Source of the DNA: JAUIAI01 sp041396685
Lineage (GTDB): Bacteria > Pseudomonadota > Gammaproteobacteria > Burkholderiales > Burkholderiaceae_E
Assembly (NCBI GenBank): GCA_041396685.1
Contig: JAWKYD010000015.1
Span: 124,001-188,000 of the forward strand
Direction: 5' to 3'
DNA: 64,000 bases
Part shown: in pieces, positions 57,525 through 64,000 of the stretch
Layout: each line of letters begins with the position of its first letter
Position numbering within the stretch: position 1 is the stretch's first letter
Position numbers and translations under genes: made by a program
Notes under the pieces: generated by a model
Seen by the model: the letters and a program-made list of their open reading frames with translations, nothing else
The model's database searches: none
Told to the model about the DNA's origin: nothing

Positions 57525-59594
57525 ATGTGCGGATTCGTCGTCGTCATCAGCCCGCCCGGCCGCCACGAGGAGCCTTCGCTGGTGGCCTTCATGGCGGCCG
57601 CACTCGATCATCGTGGTCCCGACGGTGAAGGCAGTCATCACGCCGATGGCGTGGTCATGCATCACAAGCGTCTGGCCGTGATCGATCCGGCCGGCGGGCA
57701 TCAGCCGATGATCGACGCCGGTCTCGCACTGGTCTTCAACGGCGAGATCTACAACTACGTCGAATTGCGCCATCGCCTCGAGCAACTCGGCCACGTTTTC
57801 CGCACCCGCTCGGACACCGAGGTGCTGCTGCGCGCCTATCGCGAGTGGGGCGAGAGCGTGGTCGACCACCTCGAGGGCATGTATGCGTTCGTCGTGCACG
57901 ATTGCACCACCGGCTCGACCTTCGCGGCCCGCGATCCGTTCGGCATCAAGCCCTTGTATCGCGCCCGCATCGACGAACAGTGGGTTTACGCCTCGGAGAT
58001 CAAGGCGATCCTGCGCCATCCGAAGGCACCCTGTGCGCTCGACCCGGTCGCCTGCGAGGACTACTTGTCTCTGCAGTTCGTGCTCGGTACGCGCACGATG
58101 TTCGCGGGCATTCACAAGGTCGAGCCCGCACACTGCGAGACGCTCGCGCGTGGCGCGCGCGAGCCGCGCACGCGCCGCTACTGGACGCCCGATTTCGAGA
58201 CCGTCTCGGGCATCGGCATGGCCACCGCGGCGAAGCGGGTCGGCGAGCTGATCGAGCAAAGCCTGGCGCACCAGGTCCGAAGCGATGTTCCGCTGGGTGC
58301 CTATCTGAGCGGCGGACTCGATTCCAGCGTGGTCACCGCGCATGCCGCACGGGCCTGGCCGGGTCGGATGCAGGTTTTCACCGGTGCGTTCCACGAGGGC
58401 CGGGAGTACGACGAGACGCCGTTTGCCCGCGCGGTCGCCGATCATGTCGGCGCGGACATGCACACCGTGTATCCGAGCGAGTCCGAGTTCGTCGAAATGC
58501 TGCCCTCGCTGGTCTACCACATGGACGAACCGGCCGCCGGGCCCGGTTTGTTCCCGCAGTTCATGGTGTCGCGAGTCGCGCGCAAACATGTCACCGTATG
58601 CCTGGGCGGGCAGGGCGGCGACGAGATCTTCGTCGGCTATGCACGCTACCTGATCGGCGCGCTCGAAGAGGCATTGCTCGGCGCAATCAACGATCAACCG
58701 GTCGGCGAGCACACCTTGACGCTCGCCAATGTCGAGCACTGCCTCGGCACCTTGCGCACCTACATGCCTTTGATGCGCCGCACCTGGGGCGAGGGCATGG
58801 ATGCGCCCGGATACCTGCGCTACTTCCGGATCATGAATCGCCTCGATGCGAAGTCGCCGCTGCTGGCGCCGGCCGCGCAAGCGGCGCTCGCGGCCTCGGA
58901 GGTCCAGGACCGCTTCGCACAGGTCTTCGAGCGGCCGGCGCGTGCCAGCCATCTCAAGAAGATGTTGCACTTCGACCTGATGGTCAATCTGCCGACCCTG
59001 CTGCAGGTCGAGGATCGCGCCAGCATGGCCGCCTCGCTCGAATCGCGCGTGCCTCTGCTCGACACACGAATCGTGCAAACCATGGCCGCCGTACCCGACC
59101 GCGAGTTGCTGGCCGGCGGATTCTCCAAGGCGGTGCTGCGCGAAGTGGCTTCGCCGCTGCTGCCCGAATCGGTCGTGCACCGTACCGACAAGATGGGTTT
59201 TCCGGTACCACTGCAGCAATGGTTCCGTGGTCCGGCGCGCGAGTTCGTGCGCGAGGTCCTGCTATCGCAAAGGGCTCGCCAGCGAGGACTCTACGACCCC
59301 GCCGAAATCGAGCGCCTGATCGATCACGAACAAACCTTCGGGCGCTCGCTATGGGGCGCGCTGCAGGTCGAGCTCTGGCACCGTACGTTCATCGATCGCG
59401 ATCGCCTGGTGCCCGACTGGCGCCCCACGGCGGAAGCGGCCTATGTGCGCCACGGTGCCGAACACACGGGCCCGCGGCTGCAACGTCGTCTGGCGCGTAG
59501 CCTGCGCGACCAGCTTCCAGAACCCACCCAGTCATCGACGCCGGCGAGTGCATTGTTCCTCGATGCGGGCGACGGTGCCACCGGAACCATCTGA
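57525..59594 (+). CDS. asnB: Asparagine synthase (glutamine-hydrolysing) family amidotransferase
   Basis: A 689-residue class II glutamine amidotransferase. Cys2 (MCGFV) is the glutaminase nucleophile, LDHRGPDGEG and FNGEIYNY line the glutaminase site, and the ATP pyrophosphatase loop SGGLDSS is at residues 262-268. The ATG at 57525 is fixed by the need for Cys2. It is longer than housekeeping AsnB (~555) and sits in a sugar cluster. There, AsnB-like enzymes (WbpS, WbtH type) amidate uronic acids on nucleotide sugars or glycans, which may be its job; true asparagine synthesis is the alternative. Confidence 0.88.
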   Translation: MCGFVVVISPPGRHEEPSLVAFMAAALDHRGPDGEGSHHADGVVMHHKRLAVIDPAGGHQPMIDAGLALVFNGEIYNYVELRHRLEQLGHVFRTRSDTEVLLRAYREWGESVVDHLEGMYAFVVHDCTTGSTFAARDPFGIKPLYRARIDEQWVYASEIKAILRHPKAPCALDPVACEDYLSLQFVLGTRTMFAGIHKVEPAHCETLARGAREPRTRRYWTPDFETVSGIGMATAAKRVGELIEQSLAHQVRSDVPLGAYLSGGLDSSVVTAHAARAWPGRMQVFTGAFHEGREYDETPFARAVADHVGADMHTVYPSESEFVEMLPSLVYHMDEPAAGPGLFPQFMVSRVARKHVTVCLGGQGGDEIFVGYARYLIGALEEALLGAINDQPVGEHTLTLANVEHCLGTLRTYMPLMRRTWGEGMDAPGYLRYFRIMNRLDAKSPLLAPAAQAALAASEVQDRFAQVFERPARASHLKKMLHFDLMVNLPTLLQVEDRASMAASLESRVPLLDTRIVQTMAAVPDRELLAGGFSKAVLREVASPLLPESVVHRTDKMGFPVPLQQWFRGPAREFVREVLLSQRARQRGLYDPAEIERLIDHEQTFGRSLWGALQVELWHRTFIDRDRLVPDWRPTAEAAYVRHGAEHTGPRLQRRLARSLRDQLPEPTQSSTPASALFLDAGDGATGTI

Positions 59595-59609
59595 TCGAGA
59601 GGACCGACG

Positions 59610-61331
59610 ATGCCCTTAAGCTTCTCCAATGCACAGGATTTCAACTGGACAGTGCGCAAGATCGCGGTCGTCGGACCCGGCATCGTCGGCATGCCCATGG
59701 CCGCGCTGCTCGCTCAGGCGCGCATCCGTGAGGGTCAGGCCGAGCCGGCCAGGATCGTGGTCGTGCAACGGGACTCGCCCACCTCGGGCTGGAAAGTGGC
59801 CGCGATCAACGCTGGCAAGAGCGTCATCGGGGGTGTCGAACCGGGGCTCGACGAGGTCGTCTCGCAGGCGGTCGCGGAGGGCATCCTCAGCGCCACCCAC
59901 GACTACGACGACATCGCCGACGCCGACATGGTCCTGATCAGCGTCCAGACCGACAAGGAGGGCTTCGGGCCGGACTACGGTCCCTTGTTCGACTCGCTCG
60001 ATCATCTGACCGCTGCGCTGCTCAAGCGTCCGGCCGGCAACATCCCGGTGGTGGTGTTCGAGTCCACGTTGGCGCCCTCGAGCATGGCGACAGTCATACG
60101 CGAGCGCTTTGCGCGTGCCGGTCTCGTCGAGGGCCGCGACGTCCTGCTGGGCAACAGCCCCAACCGTGTGATGCCGGGCCGTCTGGTCGAACGGGTCGCC
60201 GCTTCCGACAAACTGGTGGCCGGCCTGCATCCCCTGACGCCGGTGTTGATCCGGCGCATCTATGGCCGCATCGTCACGCGCGGCCGGCTGCATCAGACCA
60301 ACAGCATGACCGCCGAGGTGGTCAAGACGCTGGAGAACGCGTATCGCGATGTCCGCATTGCATTCGCGGCGGAGCTGGTGCGCTACTGCGACGACCACGA
60401 CATCGATTTCTACGCGCTGCGCGACGAGGTCAACAGGTCGCTCGAGCAGAGCGATTCGGCCTCCGGCTCGGCAACCGCCGTGCCCAGCGGTGCCATTCTG
60501 GTGCCCTCGATCGGCGTCGGTGGCCACTGCCTGCCCAAGGACGGCATTCTTCTCTGGTGGCGGCGCCACGAATCCGGGGCCGATACTTCGGCGAGCCTGA
60601 TCCTGCGGGCGCGTGAGATCAACGACGCCTCGCCGGCCGCCAGCGTTGCGCTTGCCGAAGCTCATTTCGGCTGTCTCTCCGGCAAGCGTGTCGCGCTGTT
60701 GGGCGTCGCCTACCGTTTCGACTCCGAGGACACACGCAACTCGCCCACGCTGTCCCTGGCGGCGTTGCTGCGTGACAAGGGTTGCCAGGTGCGCCTGCAG
60801 GATCCCTACGTCAAGAGCGACGACCAGAATCTGCGCCGCACCGGCTTCGGCGACGTGTTCAGCAATGACGTTGCCGCCACGCTGGCCGACGCGCAGGCCG
60901 TGTTCTTCTGCGTGGGTCACGGCGTCTATCAGCGCGATGTCGAGAAGTTGCTCGCCAGCGTGCCGATCGGTTCGCCGGTCTTCGATGGCGCGAACCTGTT
61001 CGAAGCCCGCACCATCGAATCGCTCGGCCACGTCTATGCCGGCATCGGCCGGGGCAGCCGCAAGCCGGCGCCCGAGCTCGTCGTCTATGCACGTGCGGCA
61101 TTCGACGCCATGGAGCGGTCGGTCGCCAACGAACTGCTCGAACTGATCGCATTCCTGAACGAGCACTATGCTCAGGACGCGTTCAACCGGGTCTCGCTCG
61201 ACACCGTGCGCGAGCTGGCCGGATCTTGCGTGACCGGCTGTGTCATTGCCGAGCCCGGCGAGGTCGACGCGCTCGCGGGCGATGGCCCCGCACTGCGCAT
61301 GAGTCGCGCCGACGCGCCGGTCGCCGTATGA
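59610..61331 (+). CDS. Nucleotide-sugar dehydrogenase (UDP-ManNAc/UDP-glucose dehydrogenase family)
   Basis: A 573-residue member of the UDP-sugar 6-dehydrogenase family, which makes uronic acids with two NAD+. The N-terminal Rossmann loop is VVGPGIVGMPMAALLA near residues 19-34, the substrate-binding region has TLENAYRDVRIAFAAELV, the catalytic cysteine is in VGGHCLPKDG near 312, and VALLGVAYRFDSEDTRNSP starts the second Rossmann part. It resembles WecC/WbpA more than Ugd. The protein is longer than the usual 420-450 with an extra ~90-residue C-terminal segment. It overlaps the next gene by 4 bp. Confidence 0.87.
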   Translation: MPLSFSNAQDFNWTVRKIAVVGPGIVGMPMAALLAQARIREGQAEPARIVVVQRDSPTSGWKVAAINAGKSVIGGVEPGLDEVVSQAVAEGILSATHDYDDIADADMVLISVQTDKEGFGPDYGPLFDSLDHLTAALLKRPAGNIPVVVFESTLAPSSMATVIRERFARAGLVEGRDVLLGNSPNRVMPGRLVERVAASDKLVAGLHPLTPVLIRRIYGRIVTRGRLHQTNSMTAEVVKTLENAYRDVRIAFAAELVRYCDDHDIDFYALRDEVNRSLEQSDSASGSATAVPSGAILVPSIGVGGHCLPKDGILLWWRRHESGADTSASLILRAREINDASPAASVALAEAHFGCLSGKRVALLGVAYRFDSEDTRNSPTLSLAALLRDKGCQVRLQDPYVKSDDQNLRRTGFGDVFSNDVAATLADAQAVFFCVGHGVYQRDVEKLLASVPIGSPVFDGANLFEARTIESLGHVYAGIGRGSRKPAPELVVYARAAFDAMERSVANELLELIAFLNEHYAQDAFNRVSLDTVRELAGSCVTGCVIAEPGEVDALAGDGPALRMSRADAPVAV

Positions 61332-61699
61332 GCGTCACACCGTTCCTGATCGTGCTGGGCAGCGTCGCGTTGACCGCGTTTGCCCAGGTCTCGCTCAAGA
61401 TCGCCAGTGGCCGCTTCGTCGGCGCGCAAGCCGGCGAGTCGCTGCTGGGCGGGCTGGTGATGCAGCTCATGCACCCCTTGACCCTGGCGGCCTTGGCAGC
61501 CTACGTCGGCAGCACGCTGCTTTGGCTGTTGGCCCTGCGCGCACTGCCGTTGTCGGTGGCCTATACGTTCTCTGGTGTGACCATCATCGTCGTCGTTCTG
61601 CTGGGCGTGTTCCTGCTCGGGGAAACCCTCGGCTCGCGCCAGATCGCAGGCATCGCACTGGTGATCATCGGCGCCACCTTGGTGGCGAAGCCCGGTTGA
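61328..61699 (+). CDS. Small EamA/SMR-like membrane protein (half-transporter)
   Basis: A 123-residue protein with four membrane segments, the size of one EamA half, and the family signature near the end (TFSGVTIIVVVLLGVFLLGETLGSRQIAGIALVIIGATLV in outline). It resembles ArnE/ArnF subunits that flip undecaprenyl-phosphate-linked aminosugars. With a lipid-phosphate sugar transferase and a deacetylase in the same operon, a flippase role is plausible. Translation is coupled to the dehydrogenase by a 4-bp overlap. Confidence 0.83.
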   Translation: MSVTPFLIVLGSVALTAFAQVSLKIASGRFVGAQAGESLLGGLVMQLMHPLTLAALAAYVGSTLLWLLALRALPLSVAYTFSGVTIIVVVLLGVFLLGETLGSRQIAGIALVIIGATLVAKPG

Positions 61700-61783
61700 G
61701 ACGCATGGCCGCGCGGGTTGCGAGGCCCGCGGCGGCCGGCAGGGTACGATCGGCGCCACGACCCGAACGACGATCGTTGTCCC

Positions 61784-62728
61784 ATGGCTGAGACCACTCC
61801 GTACTTCGACGACGCCACCGTGCGCCGCCTGCTCGACCTGCCAATCCTGCTCGACCGCCTCGAGGACGCACTGGTCGCGCTCAGCCAGGGACGCGCCGTG
61901 CAGCCGCTGCGCTCGGTCACCGAGATCGACCCGCCCACCATACCCGAGGCCGAGCGCACCTTGCTGTTTCTCAAGCCGGCGCGGCTGGGTGACGCGCTGG
62001 TCACCAAGCTCATCACCCTGGCGCCGAACAACGCCGCGCGCGGCCTGCCGACCCTGCTGGCCACGGCCGTGCTGATGGATGCCGTCACCGGGCGCACACG
62101 AGCGGTCATGGACGCCACCTGGTTGACCAACCTGCGAACCGCCGGTGTATCCGCGGTCGCCGCCCGCCATTTGACGCCCGACGACGCCGGCGTCGTTGCC
62201 TTGCTCGGCAGCGGTGCGCTGGCCCGCACCCACGCTCTCGCGTTGCGAGCCGTCCGACCGGTTCGCGAGATCCGTGTGTGGGGGCGGTCGCCCGCGAACG
62301 TGCAGGCCTGCGCCGCCGAGATCGGCGGGATCGCCTGCGACAGTGCGGAGCAGGCGGTGCGCGGCGCCGACATCGTCTGCACGCTCACCACCTCGCAGAG
62401 CCCGGTCCTGCAAGGACAGTGGCTGAAGCCGGGCGCCTTGGTCAATGCCGTCGGCGCGCCGCGTCCGACCTGGCGCGAACTCGATGATGCCGCCATGAGT
62501 CACTACGTCCTGGCCGATTCGCGGCACGCAGCCGAGACCGAAGCCGGCGACGTCTTGCTCTCCGGTGCGCGGGTTCAGGCCGAGATCGGCGAATTGCTGG
62601 CCGGCAGTCAGCCCATGCCGCTGGGGCGCACGGTGATTTTCAAGGCACTGGGCCAGGCGGTCGAAGACGCGGCGGCCGCCCAACTCGTCTACGAGGCGGC
62701 GCAGCGCGCCGGTCTGATCGGGTCCTGA
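61784..62728 (+). CDS. Ornithine cyclodeaminase / mu-crystallin family protein
   Basis: A 314-residue NAD(P)-dependent member of the ornithine-cyclodeaminase family. The N-terminal TEIDPPT and KLITLAPNNAARGLPT lie in the substrate domain; the Rossmann motif GSGALARTHALALRAV is near residue 143; CTLTTSQSPVLQGQWLKPGALVNAVGA follows. Family members act as ornithine cyclodeaminase, delta1-pyrroline-2-carboxylate reductase or related imine reductases; the true substrate is uncertain. Located 84 bp behind the sugar cluster, perhaps unrelated to it. Confidence 0.83.
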   Translation: MAETTPYFDDATVRRLLDLPILLDRLEDALVALSQGRAVQPLRSVTEIDPPTIPEAERTLLFLKPARLGDALVTKLITLAPNNAARGLPTLLATAVLMDAVTGRTRAVMDATWLTNLRTAGVSAVAARHLTPDDAGVVALLGSGALARTHALALRAVRPVREIRVWGRSPANVQACAAEIGGIACDSAEQAVRGADIVCTLTTSQSPVLQGQWLKPGALVNAVGAPRPTWRELDDAAMSHYVLADSRHAAETEAGDVLLSGARVQAEIGELLAGSQPMPLGRTVIFKALGQAVEDAAAAQLVYEAAQRAGLIGS

Positions 62729-63018
62729 CCCGGGAACCGTGCAGCGGCCGGCACTAGGGCCGTGGGCCCGGCGCGGCCCGCCGGTGGCGTCGGGGCGTCC
62801 GTGCTGCATTGCACGCAAGAGGCATGAAACCCGGCTGGTTTCGCCGCGATGACGGTCCGGCAATCTCGCATCGCCCGACCACTGCGGTATCCTGCGCGAT
62901 TCTTCGACCCGCGCGGTGCCCCATCCCCGCCGATATCGGCAAGGTGTGACCGCGTCGCCCGTGGCCCGAACGGGTATGGCGAGCGCGCGGCACCGAAACC
63001 CGGACAGGATCTCAGTCG

Positions 63019-63762
63019 ATGGATGCATCCGACTCGCCCGCCAGGGCAGCGCAGGACCCAGCCGACGACGGCACTCACGAGTCACTCGGCGTGCCGGTCT
63101 CGGTCAAGATTCGCGAGCGCCTGAAGGCACGCCGCCAGCGCTTCTTCGCCAACGACAACATCGCCGACAGTCTCGAGCCGGGCGACATGGAAGCATTGCT
63201 CGAGGAGGTCACCGCCAAGATGACCGGCGTCCTCGAGAGCATGGTCATCGACATCGAGGGCGATCACAACACCCAGGACACGGCCCGCCGGGTCGCCAAG
63301 ATGTACCTGAACGAAGTCTTTCGCGGCCGATATGTCGAGACGCCGTCGATCACCGAGTTTCCGAACGTCGCCCATCTGAACGAACTGATCATCATCGGCC
63401 CGCTGCGGATCCGCAGTGCCTGTTCGCATCATCTGGTGCCGATCATGGGTCGCATCTGGGTCGGCGTGATGCCCAACAGCCACTCGAACCTGATCGGCCT
63501 GTCCAAGTACGCGCGACTGGCCGACTGGGTGATGAGCCGCCCGCAGATCCAGGAAGAGGCGATCACGCAGCTCGCCGATCTGTTGTTCAGCCAGATCAAG
63601 CCCGACGGCCTGGCGGTGGTGATGGAGGCCGATCACTTCTGCATGCACTGGCGTGGCGTCAAGGACACCGATGCCAAGATGATCAACAGTGTGATGCGGG
63701 GTTCGTTCCTGAAAGACGCCAGTCTGCGGCGCGAGTTCCTGTCGTTGGTGCCCGGCCGCTGA
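63019..63762 (+). CDS. folE: GTP cyclohydrolase I
   Basis: A 247-residue FolE, the zinc enzyme that converts GTP to dihydroneopterin triphosphate. Zinc ligands are Cys135 with the histidines of SACSHHLVP and Cys208 in EADHFCMHWRGVKD; SKYARLADW near 162 is another family marker. The N-terminal ~30 residues before SVKIRERL are unstructured. Followed 86 bp later by a BLUF gene on the same strand. Confidence 0.95.
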   Translation: MDASDSPARAAQDPADDGTHESLGVPVSVKIRERLKARRQRFFANDNIADSLEPGDMEALLEEVTAKMTGVLESMVIDIEGDHNTQDTARRVAKMYLNEVFRGRYVETPSITEFPNVAHLNELIIIGPLRIRSACSHHLVPIMGRIWVGVMPNSHSNLIGLSKYARLADWVMSRPQIQEEAITQLADLLFSQIKPDGLAVVMEADHFCMHWRGVKDTDAKMINSVMRGSFLKDASLRREFLSLVPGR

Positions 63763-63848
63763 CGGAAGCCTCGCACGGGTCCGCATCTTGCGAACGCCCC
63801 GCGCCATCGCTTTCGAACCAAACGTCCATTGCCACGGAAGATCACAAG

Positions 63849-64000
63849 ATGCTGGTGCGATTGCTCTACGTCTCGCGAACCCGCGAACCGATCACGGCCG
63901 ATCAGGCCGCCGACATCGTTTGCGATGCACGCGACTACAACCCCGCCCACGGCATCACCGGCATGTTGTGCTACCGGGACAAGATGTTCATCCAGTTGCT
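63849..64000 (+). CDS. BLUF-domain blue-light photoreceptor, N-terminal part (3' end outside the window)
   Basis: The first 50 codons of a BLUF domain, which binds FAD and senses blue light. The key residues are in place: Tyr7 in RLLYVSR, Asn31 in DYNPAHGITGML, and Gln49 in MFIQL. A GGAAG ribosome binding site precedes the ATG. Whether it is a BLUF-only protein or carries an output domain cannot be seen. The frame stays open to the window end. Confidence 0.9.
   Translation, partial: MLVRLLYVSRTREPITADQAADIVCDARDYNPAHGITGMLCYRDKMFIQL

Overview
The window is a high-GC, gene-dense proteobacterial chromosome segment. It is most likely gammaproteobacterial, judged from the order yidC-mnmE ... mnmG-rsmG-parA-parB-atpIBEFHAGDC, which is typical of the origin-proximal region in that class. 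I cannot name the genus from sequence alone. dnaA, rpmH and rnpA are not present and probably lie just left of base 1. Almost all genes are on the + strand.

Layout. 1-1.6 kb: end of yidC and mnmE. 1.7-19.1 kb: metabolic genes inserted between mnmE and mnmG, which are neighbours in many gammaproteobacteria. They comprise a two-gene ThDP dehydrogenase E1 pair, an AbrB-type membrane protein, a PaaI thioesterase, a short asparaginase, a patatin, an SDR, a hydratase, GTP-dependent PEP carboxykinase, a methyltransferase, PdxA, MmsA, a frameshifted succinate-semialdehyde dehydrogenase and a GMC oxidoreductase. 19.1-26.6 kb: a 7.5-kb stretch with no convincing gene, filled with parS-like sites. 26.6-31.2 kb: mnmG, rsmG, parA, parB. 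31.3-38.6 kb: the complete F1Fo ATP synthase operon with a promoter-like sequence in front and a strong terminator behind. 39-53.7 kb: a repeat-containing membrane-anchored protein, a dienelactone hydrolase, transporters, a WbuC-like cupin, hemE, priA, rep and coaA. 54-61.7 kb: a tightly overlapping probable surface-polysaccharide cluster (glycosyltransferase, FAD oxidoreductase, polysaccharide deacetylase, AsnB-like amidotransferase, nucleotide-sugar dehydrogenase, small EamA/SMR protein). 61.8-64 kb: an ornithine-cyclodeaminase family gene, folE and the start of a BLUF photoreceptor gene.

The outstanding feature is the 7.5-kb region upstream of mnmG. By eye I find 36 copies of the chromosomal parS motif between 19766 and 26601. 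Of these, 26 fit TGTTYCACGTGRAACA exactly and 10 are variants. Twenty-two sit in a tandem satellite with a 107-bp period (23217 to about 25530) in which the whole unit is conserved, not only the parS core. The cognate parA-parB pair lies 3-5 kb to the right. This is a dense, satellite-like bacterial centromere. In layout it resembles the repeated sopC centromere of plasmid F, but it is built from chromosomal parS sites. I know of no equivalent chromosomal array, although I could not search for one.

Other points of note are a parS site covering the mnmG translation-start region, a minisatellite in the rsmG N-terminus, DnaA-box pairs downstream of atpC and between hemE and priA, and a single-base deletion splitting the gabD-like gene.
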